From Ramlibacter alkalitolerans (lineage in GTDB: Bacteria > Pseudomonadota > Gammaproteobacteria > Burkholderiales > Burkholderiaceae_C): a stretch of DNA of 64,000 bases. The stretch is taken from contig NZ_JAEQND010000005.1 in NCBI RefSeq assembly GCF_016722765.1, positions 310,001 through 374,000 on the forward strand, given 5' to 3'. Position numbers and translations under genes: made by a program. The notes beneath the pieces are model-generated. The model saw only the letters and a list, made by a program, of their open reading frames with translations. It ran no database searches and had not been told where the DNA came from. Positions 6,804 through 15,898 of this stretch are shown here, one piece after another (the first letter of the stretch is position 1; each line of letters starts with the position of its first letter).

Positions 6804-8789
6804 ATGACCTCGCTCGAGCTGACGCTGCTCTACCTGCTGGCCGCCGTGCTGGGGGTGGTGGCGTGCCGGATGCTGCGCTTGCCGGCGATGCTGGGTTACC
6901 TGGTGGTCGGCGTGCTGATCGGGCCCAATGCGCTGGCGCTGGCCGACGACTCGGAGAGCGTGCGCCACCTCGGGGAATTCGGCGTCGTGTTCCTGATGTT
7001 CGTGATCGGGCTCGAGTTCAACCTGGGCAAGCTGCGGGCGATGCGCACGCACGTGTTCGGCCTGGGGCTGTCGCAGGTGCTGCTGACCGTGCTGCCGGCC
7101 ACCATCGGCACCTTCGCGTTGACCTACTACCTGCCCCGGTACGCGCCCATGGGCTGGCAGAGCGCGCTGGCCCTTTCGGGCGCACTGGCCATGAGCAGCA
7201 CCGCCATCGTGGTCAAGCTGATGTCCGACCGGCTCGAGCTGGAAAGCGAGCATGGCAAGCGCGTGATGGGCGTGCTGCTGTTCCAGGATCTTGCGGTGGT
7301 GCCGCTGCTGGTGCTGATCCCGGCCCTGAGCAGCCCGCCGGAAGTGCTGCTGCGCGAGGTGGCCATCGCCGCGGTCAAGGCGGCGGTGCTGATCGCGCTG
7401 CTGCTGGCGGGCGGCCAGCGGCTGATGCGCTGGTGGCTCACCCTGGTGGCGCGGCGCAAGAGCGACGAACTGTTCGTGCTGAACATGCTGCTGGTGACGC
7501 TGGGCCTGGCCTGGCTGACCGAACTGGCGGGCCTGTCGCTGGCCCTGGGCGCCTTCATCGCCGGCATCCTGATCTCCGAGACCGAATACAAGGTGATGGT
7601 GGAGGCCGACATCCGGCCCTTCCACGACGTGCTGCTGGGCCTGTTCTTCATCACGATCGGCATGCTGCTCGATTGGCGGCCGGTGGCGCGGGAATGGGAG
7701 CTGGTGCTGGTGCTCATGACGCTGCCGGTGCTCTTCAAGCTGCTGCTGGTGACCGGGCTGGCCAAGGTGTTCGGCGCCACTGCGGGCGTGTCGCTGCGCA
7801 CCGGCCTGTATCTCGCGCAGGCGGGCGAATTCGGCTTCGTGCTGCTGGCCCTGGCGCAGCAGAACAACCTGGTGCCGCCGGCGCTGCTGAACCCGGTGCT
7901 GGCGAGCATGGTGCTGTCGATGCTGGCCACGCCCTTCATCATCCAGTGGAGCAACCGCATCGTGATGAAGCTGGTGGCCAGCGAATGGATGATGCAGTCG
8001 CTGCAGATGACGCAGATCGCGCGCCGCTCCATCAATGCGAATCGGCACATCATCATCTGCGGCTACGGGCGCTGCGGGCAGAACGTGGCCCGCATGCTGG
8101 CGCAGGAGGGCATCCCCTACATCGCGCTGGACCTCGACCCCGACCGCGTGCGCCAGGCCACCGCGGCGGGCGACTCGGTGGTGTTCGGCGACGCCTCGCG
8201 GCTGCAGGCCCTGATCGCCGCCGGCCTGGTGCGCGCCAGTGCCGTGGTCATCACCTACCTCGACGTGCCCGGTGCGATCAAGGTGCTGGGCGCCGCGCGC
8301 CAGCACGCACCCCAGGTGCCGGTGATCGTGCGCACCAAGGACGACCGCGACCTGGAGAAGCTGCAGAAGGCCGGCGCCACCGAAGTGGTGCCCGAAACGC
8401 TCGAAGGCTCGCTGATGCTGGCGAGCCACGCCTTGGCGCTCGTGAGCGTGCCGATGCGGCGCGTGATCCGGATCGTGCGCGACCAGCGCGATGCGCGCTA
8501 CAACCTGCTGCGCGGCTACTTCCACGGCGCCGACGACGACGGCGGGCAGGACTTCGAGCAGGAGCGCCTGTCCACCGTGACGCTGCCGCCCGAGGCGGAG
8601 ACGCTCGGGCGCGTGCTCAGCCAGCTGCCGCTGGGCGACCAGGGCGTGCGCGTGGTGAGCCTGCGGCGCAGCAACGGCCGGGTGCTCGACCCGGCCTCGG
8701 ACCCGCCCCTCGAGGACGGGGATACTCTGGTCCTGTCAGGCCGCCCGGATACGCTGGCGCTGGCCGAGGAAATGCTCCTGCGGGGCTGA
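6804..8789 (+). CDS. CPA2 monovalent cation:proton antiporter, KefB/YbaL type
   Basis: A 661-aa protein with about 12 hydrophobic helices (residues 1-390), a Rossmann TrkA-N/RCK domain (about 413-530, [11 protein letters not shown] nucleotide-binding loop) and a C-terminal TrkA-C domain (about 580-660). This layout is that of potassium efflux antiporters gated by ligand binding to RCK. The glutathione-specific KefF partner is not nearby, so the gating ligand is uncertain. It is divergent from kdsD, and apt follows after seven bases, which suggests co-transcription. Confidence 0.88.
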   Translation: MTSLELTLLYLLAAVLGVVACRMLRLPAMLGYLVVGVLIGPNALALADDSESVRHLGEFGVVFLMFVIGLEFNLGKLRAMRTHVFGLGLSQVLLTVLPATIGTFALTYYLPRYAPMGWQSALALSGALAMSSTAIVVKLMSDRLELESEHGKRVMGVLLFQDLAVVPLLVLIPALSSPPEVLLREVAIAAVKAAVLIALLLAGGQRLMRWWLTLVARRKSDELFVLNMLLVTLGLAWLTELAGLSLALGAFIAGILISETEYKVMVEADIRPFHDVLLGLFFITIGMLLDWRPVAREWELVLVLMTLPVLFKLLLVTGLAKVFGATAGVSLRTGLYLAQAGEFGFVLLALAQQNNLVPPALLNPVLASMVLSMLATPFIIQWSNRIVMKLVASEWMMQSLQMTQIARRSINANRHIIICGYGRCGQNVARMLAQEGIPYIALDLDPDRVRQATAAGDSVVFGDASRLQALIAAGLVRASAVVITYLDVPGAIKVLGAARQHAPQVPVIVRTKDDRDLEKLQKAGATEVVPETLEGSLMLASHALALVSVPMRRVIRIVRDQRDARYNLLRGYFHGADDDGGQDFEQERLSTVTLPPEAETLGRVLSQLPLGDQGVRVVSLRRSNGRVLDPASDPPLEDGDTLVLSGRPDTLALAEEMLLRG

Positions 8790-8796
8790 AACATCC

Positions 8797-9351
8797 ATGC
8801 AACAGATTCCGTTCGGCGTCGGTGAGTACCTGCGCAGCCACATCCGCACGGTGCCGGACTGGCCGGCACCCGGCGTGCAGTTCCGCGACATCACGCCGCT
8901 GCTGCAGGACCCCAAGGTGTTCCGCGTGCTGATCGACGCCTTCGTGCACCGCTACATGGACCGCCGCCCCGACGTGGTCGCGGGCCTCGATGCGCGCGGC
9001 TTCATCCTCGGCTCGGTGATCGCCTACGAGCTGGGCGTGGGCTTCGTGCCGATCCGCAAGAAGGGCAAGCTGCCTTTCACGACCGTGGAGGAGACCTACG
9101 AGCTCGAATACGGGAGTGCCACCGTGGAACTGCACACCGACGCGGTGAAGCCCGGCCAGCGCGTGCTGCTGATCGACGACCTGATCGCCACCGGCGGCAC
9201 CATGATGGCCGGCAAGAAGCTGCTGGAAAAACTGGGCGGCACCGTGATCGAAGGCGCCGCGATCGTCGACCTGCCGGAGCTGGGCGGGTCGCAGAAGCTG
9301 CGCGAAGGCGGGCTGGACCTGTTCACCCTCGTGCACTTCGAGGGGCATTGA
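8797..9351 (+). CDS. apt: adenine phosphoribosyltransferase
   Basis: A 184-aa type I phosphoribosyltransferase. The PRPP-binding motif [13 protein letters not shown] lies near residues 123-135, and the N-terminal [12 protein letters not shown] stretch and RKKGKLP loop are typical of APRT. It salvages adenine to AMP with PRPP in the cytoplasm. The ATG lies seven bases after the antiporter stop. Confidence 0.95.
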   Translation: MQQIPFGVGEYLRSHIRTVPDWPAPGVQFRDITPLLQDPKVFRVLIDAFVHRYMDRRPDVVAGLDARGFILGSVIAYELGVGFVPIRKKGKLPFTTVEETYELEYGSATVELHTDAVKPGQRVLLIDDLIATGGTMMAGKKLLEKLGGTVIEGAAIVDLPELGGSQKLREGGLDLFTLVHFEGH

Positions 9352-9388
9352 AGCTGCGCCCTCCCCGCTGCCGAGAGGGGAGAGGACC

Positions 9389-10207
9389 TCAGCGCAGCGC
9401 GCCGTATTGCGTGCCGCTCAACTCCGAATCCGGGCCACCGGCCTGCGGCGCCATCTCGGTGTCTTCGAACCCGGTCAGCAGGGTGTAGTTCTGCTCGCGC
9501 GCGCCCGTCTGCGCAGCCGCCAGCGCCTTTTCGCCGCGCAGGCCGGCATCCAGCGCCTTCTGGAAGGCGGCCACTTCGTCGGCCTGCAGCGGCTCCATGG
9601 GCGCCGGGCGCGAGATGCGCTCCAGCGGGGCCGGACGCGAGACGCGTTCGAGCGGTGCGGGCCGCGAAGCCGAAGACAGCGGGGCGGGCCGCGAGTGCAC
9701 GCGCCGTTGCGCGGCCTCGGGCATGAGCGGCGCCGGTTGCGACACGGCGGGCACGCGCTGCGGATCGCCCACCGCGACGTGCTCGCTCGCGCGCCAGTAC
9801 ACCGCGGGCACCAGGATGTCGTATTTGGCGCGCGCCGATTGCGCGATCATGGCCTCGACCTCGGCCATGCGCACGCCGTCGTTCACGGCACCCTGCGCCA
9901 GGTCGACCATCACCATGAACTGCTTGCCGTGCGTGTCGAGCGACAGCACCTTGAACTTGTAGCTGGAAGACAGCACGCCGGCGCGCACCATGGCCTCGCG
10001 CACCACCGCATAGAGCTGCTCGCGGTGCGCCATGCGATCGTGCTTGCGCTGCGAGCCGTGGCCCGGGTTCGATGCATGGTTGTGATGCGGCGCGCCGCTC
10101 ACGGGCTTGGTGGAGTCCATGCGCGAGAAGCCGGAGTCCGGCAGAAGGGAGGCGCGTGCCCCGTGCTTCTTTTTTTGGCCGGGCAAGAACCAGCTGAAGA
10201 GGGACAT
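9389..10207 (-). CDS. conserved hypothetical protein with SRPAPLE repeats
   Basis: A 272-aa protein I cannot assign. Residues 1-60 are basic and His-rich and look disordered. A compact region (about 58-165) has alternating hydrophobic residues typical of a folded alpha/beta domain, with an HREQLYAVVREAMVRAG helix. Residues about 180-225 hold four imperfect copies of SRPAPLE(R/S). The C-terminus is acidic. No signal peptide or membrane helix is present. It is convergent with apt, and a short inverted GC repeat lies in the 37-bp gap. Codon use matches the host. Confidence 0.65.
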   Translation of the reverse strand: MSLFSWFLPGQKKKHGARASLLPDSGFSRMDSTKPVSGAPHHNHASNPGHGSQRKHDRMAHREQLYAVVREAMVRAGVLSSSYKFKVLSLDTHGKQFMVMVDLAQGAVNDGVRMAEVEAMIAQSARAKYDILVPAVYWRASEHVAVGDPQRVPAVSQPAPLMPEAAQRRVHSRPAPLSSASRPAPLERVSRPAPLERISRPAPMEPLQADEVAAFQKALDAGLRGEKALAAAQTGAREQNYTLLTGFEDTEMAPQAGGPDSELSGTQYGALR

Positions 10208-10369
10208 GAGGGACTTCCTGCGGCTGCTTTGAATGAAATGTGTGGAGTGGCGCCGCGATCCGAGTGTAGGGAGAGTGCGCGCGCCGTGGCTGGGCTTTTG
10301 TCACACCGCGCCGCAGTGCACGCGGCGGGGGATGGACGTCGTTGTTCGGGGGACAGGCGGGTGCCGCCT

Positions 10370-10861
10370 TCAGGTGACCGCCACTCGCTTGGGCCGGTTG
10401 GCGAGCCGCCGTGACACGAGCGAGCCGAGCGCCATCGCGATCTCCAGTGCCAGCGCCGGTTGCCGGTTGGTGAGTTCGGTGAAGCGGATCGGCGTCAGCG
10501 ACCACAGCTTGCATGCGCTGGCGGCCTGCACGGTGGCGGTGCGCGGGTTGCGGGTGAAGAACGCGCCCTCGCCGACCGCCGAACCGCCCTCGACGCTGGC
10601 CAGGCGCAGCCGGCCCTTGTCGTCCTCGTAGTGCACGGTGAGCGCGCCGGACTCCACCAGGTACACCGTGCGATCGCTGGCGTTCTGCTCGATCAGCACC
10701 TGGCCCTGGCGCACTGCGAACGGCTGCAGGTACGTGCCCAGCATTTCCCACTGCTTCGCATTGAGCTGCGGCCGGAATCCGTCTGCCGTGTGGTTGCGCG
10801 CGGTCGCCTGCTCGAGGCCCTGCACGTCGAAGTGGAGCGGGTTGGGAAGTGGCGCGTTCAT
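10370..10861 (-). CDS. cyclic nucleotide-binding domain protein
   Basis: A 163-aa protein almost entirely one cNMP-binding beta-roll (about 45-150), with the phosphate-binding-cassette-like GSAVGEGAFFTRNPRTATVQA stretch, in which Gly-Glu and an Arg-Thr-Ala-Thr are visible. There is no helix-turn-helix, so it is not a complete Crp/FNR regulator; it could sense a nucleotide and act on a partner, or have lost its effector. A 162-bp gap separates it from the preceding hypothetical gene. Confidence 0.8.
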   Translation of the reverse strand: MNAPLPNPLHFDVQGLEQATARNHTADGFRPQLNAKQWEMLGTYLQPFAVRQGQVLIEQNASDRTVYLVESGALTVHYEDDKGRLRLASVEGGSAVGEGAFFTRNPRTATVQAASACKLWSLTPIRFTELTNRQPALALEIAMALGSLVSRRLANRPKRVAVT

Positions 10862-11005
10862 GCCGTCAAGGTAAACGCCAGCGCGCTGCGTGAACAGCGT
10901 TGTTAACTGTGCATTACACGAGATACGGCGCGCGCCGGCCCTGTAACGGGCCTTCCGTGCTTGGCGCGGACAGGCGGCGCGCGTGCACCTCCGAACGGTG
11001 CGCGC

Positions 11006-11037
11006 TGTCAGAAATGACAGGGTGGGGCGCGCGCCCC
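11006..11037. other. two adjacent palindromes downstream of mnmE
   Basis: TGTCA-GAAA-TGACA (11006-11019) followed by GGGGCGCGCGCCCC (11024-11037). Neither has a T-run on either strand, so intrinsic termination is unlikely. They lie in the 209-bp gap between the cNMP-binding gene and mnmE; the first resembles an operator. Confidence 0.4.
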
Positions 11038-11070
11038 CCTGGCGAAGTTCGTACTACGCGGCGCGCCGCG

Positions 11071-12702
11071 CTACTTGCCGATGCAGAAGCGGCTGAAGAT
11101 CACGCCGAGCAGGTCGTCGGCCGTGAACTCGCCGGTGATCTCCGAGAGCGCGTTCTGCGCCAGCCGCAGCTCCTCGGCCAGCAGGTCGAGCGCCTGCGCC
11201 GCGCGTGCGAGCTGCGCGGCGGCGTCCATCAGGTGCGCGTCGACACGGCGCAGCGCGTGCAGGTGGCGCTCGCGCGCGATGAACACGCCTTCGGGCGCGG
11301 ACTGCCAGCCGGCGAGTTCGAGGAGCTTCTTGCGGAGAGCGTCGAGGCCTTCGCCGGTTCGGGCGGAGAGCGTCAGTCCTGCGGGGGCGGAGAGCGTCAG
11401 TCCTGCGGGGGCGGGGAGCGTCGGCGCCGAGGGTGCGGAAGGGGCCGTAGGCGAGGGGGTGGAAAGCACCGTAGCCGGGGAGGCCAAAAGCGTCATTCCC
11501 GCGGAGGCGGGAATCCAGGGCTTCCGCCCTGGCGCTTCGCTGCTCTGGATCCCCGCCTGCGCGGGGATGACGGAGGGGGGAGCGGGGATGACGGAGGAGG
11601 TCGCCGCGGTAACGGGGGAGGGCGCAGCGGTAACGGAGGAGGGCGCGGGAATGACGGAGGAGGCGGCGACCGCATCGACCTTGTTCCACACATCCACCAC
11701 CGGCACGTCGCCCGGCAACTTCGCCGCGATCGCCGCGTCGGCGGCGCGGTACTCCGGCGCGTCGGCGCGCGTGAGGTCGTGCAGGAACACCACCGCGTCG
11801 GCCTTCTCGATCTGGCCCCAGGCGCGTTCGATCCCGATCTGCTCCACCTGGTCCGCGCCTTCGCGCAGGCCCGCCGTGTCCACCACGTGCAGCGGCACGC
11901 CTTCGATCTGGATCGTCTGGCGCACGACGTCGCGGGTGGTGCCGGGAACGGGCGTGACGATCGCCAGCTCCGCGCCCGCCAGCGCATTGAGCAGGGAGCT
12001 CTTGCCCGCGTTCGGCTGCCCCGCGATCACGACGTTGATGCCCTCGCGCAGCAGCGCGCCTTGCTGCGCGCGCTGCATCACGCGCGCCAGGTTGGACTGG
12101 ATGCGATCGAGCTGGCCCTGCGCGTCGGCCTTCTGCAGGAAGTCGATCTCCTCCTCCGGGAAATCGAGCGTCGCTTCCACCAGCATGCGCAGGTCGATCA
12201 GCGCGTCGCGCAGCGCATGGATCTCGCGCGAGAACTCGCCGGCCAGCGAGCGCGTGGCGCTGCGCGCGGCGGCCTCCGTGCTCGCATCGATCAGGTCCGC
12301 GATGGCCTCGGCCTGCGCCAGGTCGAGTTTGCCGTTCAGGAAGGCGCGCTGGGTGAATTCGCCCGGCTCGGCGACGCGCAGCTGGATGGACGCACCCGCT
12401 TGCAGGCAGCGCGCGAGCAGCAGTTGCAGCACCACCGGCCCCCCGTGCGCCTGCAACTCCAGCACGTCCTCGCCGGTGTAGGAATGCGGGGCGGGGAAGT
12501 GGATGGCGAGGCCCTGGTCGATGGCGCTGCCGTCGGCCGCGCGGAAGGCGAGGTAGGTCGCTTCGCGCGGCTTCAGGGCGCGGCCGCAGACCGCATCGAT
12601 GACGGCACGCACGTCCTTCGCCGACACGCGCACGATGCCCACCGCGCCGCGGCCGGGGGCGGTGGCGATGGCGGCGATGGGCTGGTCGAGGCGGGCGAGC
12701 AT
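11071..12702 (-). CDS. mnmE: tRNA U34 modification GTPase MnmE with repeat-derived insertion
   Basis: A 543-aa protein; the family is normally about 450-470 aa. The N-terminal tetrahydrofolate-binding domain (1-120), helical domain, inserted G domain (G1 GQPNAGKSS near 230, DTAG, G4 NKVD at 340-343) and C-terminal FCIGK with its catalytic Cys are all present. With MnmG it forms carboxymethylaminomethyl-uridine at the tRNA wobble position. About 80 extra residues sit between G4 NKVD and G5 SARTG. They are encoded by a family A repeat (VIPAQAGIQ...WIPASAGMT) plus a tandem array of [13 protein letters not shown] type. A GLTLSAPA unit is also duplicated beside G5. The frame is intact, so the gene may be functional. 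Confidence 0.93.
   Translation of the reverse strand: MLARLDQPIAAIATAPGRGAVGIVRVSAKDVRAVIDAVCGRALKPREATYLAFRAADGSAIDQGLAIHFPAPHSYTGEDVLELQAHGGPVVLQLLLARCLQAGASIQLRVAEPGEFTQRAFLNGKLDLAQAEAIADLIDASTEAAARSATRSLAGEFSREIHALRDALIDLRMLVEATLDFPEEEIDFLQKADAQGQLDRIQSNLARVMQRAQQGALLREGINVVIAGQPNAGKSSLLNALAGAELAIVTPVPGTTRDVVRQTIQIEGVPLHVVDTAGLREGADQVEQIGIERAWGQIEKADAVVFLHDLTRADAPEYRAADAAIAAKLPGDVPVVDVWNKVDAVAASSVIPAPSSVTAAPSPVTAATSSVIPAPPSVIPAQAGIQSSEAPGRKPWIPASAGMTLLASPATVLSTPSPTAPSAPSAPTLPAPAGLTLSAPAGLTLSARTGEGLDALRKKLLELAGWQSAPEGVFIARERHLHALRRVDAHLMDAAAQLARAAQALDLLAEELRLAQNALSEITGEFTADDLLGVIFSRFCIGK
11492..11665. repeat. family A repeat and tandem array inside mnmE
   Basis: The element spans 11492-11571, with GTCATTCCCGCG at one end and CGCGGGGATGAC at the other. 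It is followed to about 11665 by about four 21-bp-class units reading roughly GCGGKAAYGGAGGAGGGCGCA or GGGAATGACGGAGGAG. All of it is in frame with mnmE. Confidence 0.85.
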
Positions 12703-12723
12703 GGGGGCGCGTTGCGGGGTTTC

Positions 12724-12802
12724 GTAGGCTGGTGGTGAGCCGCGCAGCGCGCGAACCCCAGCGCTGGGGTTTCGGCGCTGACGCGCGTCACCGCCAGCCT
12801 AC
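12724..12802. repeat. family B palindromic repeat
   Basis: GTAGGCTGGTGGTGAGC at one end and GTCACCGCCAGCCTAC at the other form a long imperfect inverted repeat with an inner GAACCCCAGCGCTGGGGTTT hairpin. Partial relatives occur at 18694-18731 and 63561-63600. Confidence 0.75.
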
Positions 12803-12816
12803 ACGGAACGCGCAGG

Positions 12817-12840
12817 AAAAGGGCCGCGAAGCGGCCCTTG
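12817..12840 (-). terminator. terminator of yidC
   Basis: On the minus strand GGGCCGC-TTC-GCGGCCC is followed by TTTTCC. It lies between yidC and mnmE and suggests mnmE is mostly transcribed separately. Confidence 0.75.
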
Positions 12841-12868
12841 CCTGGATCCCCGCCTGCGCGGGGACGAC
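12841..12868. repeat. family A half element
   Basis: GGATCCCCGCCTGCGCGGGGACGAC: one arm of the family A repeat directly downstream of yidC. Confidence 0.65.
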
Positions 12869-12874
12869 GCGGCG

Positions 12875-14569
12875 TCACTTGAACTTCGGCAAGTTGAACT
12901 CCGGCGGCACGCCCATGCGGGTGTTGATCAACCACTGCTGCGCGATCGACAGCACGTTGTTGGTGATCCAGTACAGCACCAGGCCGGCCGGGAAGAAGAA
13001 GAACATCACCGAGAAGATCAGCGGCATGAACCACATCATCTTGGCCTGCATCGGGTCCGGCGGCACCGGGTTCAGCGCCGTCTGCAGCATGGTCGACAGC
13101 GTCATCACCACCGGCAGGATGAAGTACGGGTCGGGCTGCGCCAGGTCGTGGATCCAGCCGATCCAGGGCGCGCCGCGCATTTCCACCGACGACAGCAGCA
13201 CCCAGTACAGCGCGATGAACACCGGGATCTGGATGAAGATCGGCAGGCAGCCCCCGATCGGGTTGACCTTCTCCTCGCGGTAGATGCGCATCATCTCCTG
13301 CTGCATCTGCTGCGGGTTGTCCTTGTAGCGCTCGCGCAGCTGCATCACCTTCGGGTTGATGGCCTTCATCTTGGCCATGCTCTCGTAGCCCTTGGCCTGC
13401 AGCCAGTAGAAGGCGATCTTGATCAGCAGCACCAGCGCCATGATGGCGAAGCCCCAGTTGCCGATGAAGGAGTGCAGCTTGGACAGCAGCCAGTACAGCG
13501 GCTTGGCCAGGATGGTGAGCCAGCCGTAGTCCTTCACCAGGTCCAGGCCCGGGTAGACGTGCTCCAGCATCTTCTCTTCCTGCGGGCCGGCGAAGAAGCG
13601 CGCGTTCACCACCTGCTGCATGCCGGGCGGCACCGGCGGCACGGTGGCGATCGCGCCGGCCGAATACAGGTTGTTGTCGACCTTGCGCACGAAGTAGTCG
13701 CGCTTGACGCCGTCGGCCAGGATCCAGGCGCTGGCGAAGTAGTGCTGCACCATGGCGATGTAGCCGTCGTTCGCGGCCTTCGGCACCTCCGCCTTGCCCT
13801 TCTCGATGTCGCTGAACTCCACCTTGTGGAACTTCTCCTCGTGCGTGTACACGGCGGGTCCGGTGAAGGTGGAATAGAAGGACGACTGCCCGGGCAGCTT
13901 GTTGCCATCGCGCACGAGCTGCAGGTACAGCTGCGGCGACACCGGCGCGCTGCCGGCGTTGATCACCTCGTGCTTCACGTCGATGTCGTACTGGCCGCGA
14001 TGGAAGGTATAGGTCTTGGCCAGCTTGACGCCGCCCTGCACCGGCGACTCGAAGCGGATCGCGAGTTCGTTCTGGCCGTCCTTCATCACGCGCTCGCCGG
14101 GCGTCGCCGTCATCACCGTCTTGTGCGTCGGGAAGTCGCCGCCGATCAGGCCGCTCTGCGCCACGTACACGCGCTCGGGCCCCTGCTCCAGCAGCACGAA
14201 GGGGATGCCCGGCTTGTCGCCCGCCAGCTTGGGGAAGTCGGTCTGCACGATGGTCGCGCCTTCGGTGTCGAAGACCACATCCATCAGGTCGGTCTTGACC
14301 GTGATGCGCTCGCGCGGCGCGGCGGAGGCGGCCGGCGCGGTCGTGCCGGGCACCGCGGACGGCGCCGTGGCGACGGCCGCGCCCGGCACGGCGGACGCAC
14401 CGGCGGTGGGCGGCGTCGCGGTGGCGGGCCCCTTGGGCGCGGTGGCGGTCTGCTTGGCCGAGGGGAAGAAGGTCGCCGGCTTGCCGTTGTAGACCTGCCA
14501 CTGGTCCCACAGCATGACGAGGGAGAAGCCGAAGATCACCCAGAGGATGGTGCGGCGGATGTCGGTCAT
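12875..14569 (-). CDS. yidC: membrane protein insertase YidC
   Basis: A 564-aa insertase of the Gram-negative type. It has one N-terminal helix (about 7-25), an Ala/Pro/Thr-rich linker, a large periplasmic domain (about 70-345) and the conserved five-helix insertase core (about 365-550) with GGCLPIFIQIPVFIALYWVL. It inserts and folds inner-membrane proteins alone or with Sec. The frame is open far upstream, but the ATG at 14569 is right: it overlaps the yidD stop (ATGA), and MTDIRRTILWVIF is the family start. Confidence 0.96.
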   Translation of the reverse strand: MTDIRRTILWVIFGFSLVMLWDQWQVYNGKPATFFPSAKQTATAPKGPATATPPTAGASAVPGAAVATAPSAVPGTTAPAASAAPRERITVKTDLMDVVFDTEGATIVQTDFPKLAGDKPGIPFVLLEQGPERVYVAQSGLIGGDFPTHKTVMTATPGERVMKDGQNELAIRFESPVQGGVKLAKTYTFHRGQYDIDVKHEVINAGSAPVSPQLYLQLVRDGNKLPGQSSFYSTFTGPAVYTHEEKFHKVEFSDIEKGKAEVPKAANDGYIAMVQHYFASAWILADGVKRDYFVRKVDNNLYSAGAIATVPPVPPGMQQVVNARFFAGPQEEKMLEHVYPGLDLVKDYGWLTILAKPLYWLLSKLHSFIGNWGFAIMALVLLIKIAFYWLQAKGYESMAKMKAINPKVMQLRERYKDNPQQMQQEMMRIYREEKVNPIGGCLPIFIQIPVFIALYWVLLSSVEMRGAPWIGWIHDLAQPDPYFILPVVMTLSTMLQTALNPVPPDPMQAKMMWFMPLIFSVMFFFFPAGLVLYWITNNVLSIAQQWLINTRMGVPPEFNLPKFK

Positions 14570-14838
14570 GGAAGTTTCTTCTGATGGAGGAAGGCGAAGA
14601 TTTGCGGCTTCGCTTGCGGGACCGGGTCGTGGCCGCCGGCGCACAAGGGGTGGCAGCGGGCGATGCGGGCCAGCGTGAGATAGGAGCCGGCGGCGGCGCC
14701 ATGTTCCTGCAGCGCCTGCAGGGCGTAGGCGGAGCAGGTGGGCGTGAAGCGGCAGGAGGAGCCGAGCCAGGGCGAGAGCAGGAGGCGGTAGCCCCGGACG
14801 AGGCCCATGAGGGCGCGCTGGATGGGATTCGGGGTCAC
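14566..14838 (-). CDS. yidD: membrane protein insertion efficiency factor YidD
   Basis: A 90-aa protein with the UPF0161 signature GYRLLLSPWLGSSCRFTPTCSAYA: an amphipathic helix followed by conserved Cys residues. It assists YidC-dependent insertion. The ATG overlaps the rnpA stop by four bases and its own stop overlaps the yidC start by four bases, so three genes are translationally coupled. Confidence 0.94.
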   Translation of the reverse strand: MTPNPIQRALMGLVRGYRLLLSPWLGSSCRFTPTCSAYALQALQEHGAAAGSYLTLARIARCHPLCAGGHDPVPQAKPQIFAFLHQKKLP

Positions 14839-15536
14839 GGCGCCTTCCTTTCGGAATCCGCGCGCGCTGTTTCGTCATCCGCGCGCGCTGGTTCGTCATC
14901 CGCGTGCGCTACTCCGTCATCCCCGTGCGCTACTCCGTCATCCCCGTGCGCTACTCCGTCATCCCCGTGCGCTACTCCGTCATCCCCGCGCAGGCGGGGA
15001 TCCACGGCCGCTGCGCGGCCGCTCTGGGCCCCCGCCTGCGCGGGGGTGACGGAGGGCGACGCGAGGGTGACGGCTCTCGCCGCGACCCTTTCGAACAGCT
15101 GCAGCAATTCCCCGCGCACGGCGGATTTCAGCGCCTCGGACCAGGCGCTGGGGAATTGCTTGCGGGCGAAGTCCGTCCGCAGCCGCACCACGTGGGCGGC
15201 CGCAGGCAGGCGCGCGGCGAAGGATTCGCTCACGTCGTAGATCTGGCGCCGGATGCCGTTGCGCGTGACCGCCCGTTTCGCCCAGCGCTTCGGCACGACG
15301 GCGCCCATCCAGGTGTCGTCGACGACCGGGAACAGCACTTTCGCGCGGCGAGGCCTCGCCCTGGATTCTTCAGACACGGGACCGGCGCCAGTGGCGCCGG
15401 TGGTGGAAGCGGGGGCCTGCGAGGGATCGGACGACGCGGCCAGCGGCGCGCGGTGCAGCACGAAGTGGGGCGTCCGGGAGACGGTGCCGCCTGCCATCGC
15501 TGCCTCGTACTGTGCCCGGTTCTTCAGCCGCTGCAC
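14835..15536 (-). CDS. rnpA: ribonuclease P protein component with repeat-encoded tail
   Basis: RnpA, the protein subunit of RNase P that matures tRNA 5' ends. The start is GTG at 15536, giving the family opening (M)QRLKNRAQYEA; there is no clear Shine-Dalgarno. The RNR-like motif lies in KRWAKRAVTRNGIRRQIYD. A central insertion rich in Ala/Ser/Pro after HFVLHR is usual in this bacterial family. The protein is 233 aa against the normal 110-150. The last 70 residues or so come from a family A repeat (VTPAQAGAQ...DPRLRGDDG) followed by four to six copies of a seven-residue GVAHGDD/ARADDE unit. The tail is acidic, unusual for an RNA-binding protein. The stop overlaps yidD. Confidence 0.92.
   Translation of the reverse strand: MQRLKNRAQYEAAMAGGTVSRTPHFVLHRAPLAASSDPSQAPASTTGATGAGPVSEESRARPRRAKVLFPVVDDTWMGAVVPKRWAKRAVTRNGIRRQIYDVSESFAARLPAAAHVVRLRTDFARKQFPSAWSEALKSAVRGELLQLFERVAARAVTLASPSVTPAQAGAQSGRAAAVDPRLRGDDGVAHGDDGVAHGDDGVAHGDDGVAHADDEPARADDETARADSERKAP
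14872..15050. repeat. family A repeat and 21-bp tandem array in the rnpA 3' end
   Basis: The element spans 14979-15050. The array (about 14872-14978) consists of five to six 21-bp units reading GTCATCCCCGTGCGCTACTCC, with diverged outer copies. The first ten bases match the element end; the remainder is locus-specific. Twenty-one bases is seven codons, so unit gain or loss keeps rnpA in frame. Confidence 0.88.
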
Positions 15537-15580
15537 GGCAGGCAGGCGCAGGCTCTGGCGCTCTGCTCTTGGCAGGCCGC

Positions 15581-15715
15581 TCAGACGGCCAGGCGCTTGC
15601 GCCCCTTGGCGCGGCGGGCGTTGATGACGGCACGGCCGCCACGCGTCTTCATGCGAACGAGGAAACCGTGGGTTCGCGCGCGGCGCACTTTGGAAGGCTG
15701 GTAGGTGCGTTTCAT
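15581..15715 (-). CDS. rpmH: 50S ribosomal protein L34
   Basis: A 44-aa basic protein, [18 protein letters not shown]..., a complete and canonical L34 ending KGRKRLAV. The open frame continues 26 codons upstream, but those are not part of L34. rnpA follows after 44 bases. It is the first gene of the rpmH-rnpA-yidD-yidC block and divergent from dnaA. Confidence 0.98.
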   Translation of the reverse strand: MKRTYQPSKVRRARTHGFLVRMKTRGGRAVINARRAKGRKRLAV

Positions 15716-15898
15716 GTTGGTTCTCGGGGAAACCCGGCATTCTCGCAGAAACGGGTGCCCCCGGCAATCAACGGGCATGTCAAGACCCTGCATGCGGACT
15801 GTCGGGCCATGCGGGGGCGGCTTTGTGGATAAGGTGTAGACGCCCTAGAATGCCCTGTTTCGTGCGCGAAAACTAATCCACAGGAGCGACGGGGCAAC
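15716..15898. other. rpmH-dnaA intergenic region, putative origin/dnaA promoter
   Basis: 183 bp. It contains one perfect DnaA box (TTATCCACA on the minus strand, 15824-15832) and one single-mismatch box TAATCCACA (15874-15882). A -10 TAGAAT lies at 15846-15851, with the perfect box on or next to the -35 position, suggesting DnaA autoregulation. On the minus strand a TTGACA (15783-15778) could serve rpmH. Two boxes and no clear AT-rich unwinding tract are little for a full oriC, so the replication origin may extend elsewhere. Confidence 0.55.

Noticed and set aside
11024..11037. GC palindrome as mnmE terminator
   Set aside because: No T-run follows on the minus strand and the stem has no usable loop.
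12573..14702. 709-codon frame overlapping yidC
   Set aside because: It is the shifted frame of yidC and the start of mnmE; both real proteins are unmistakable.
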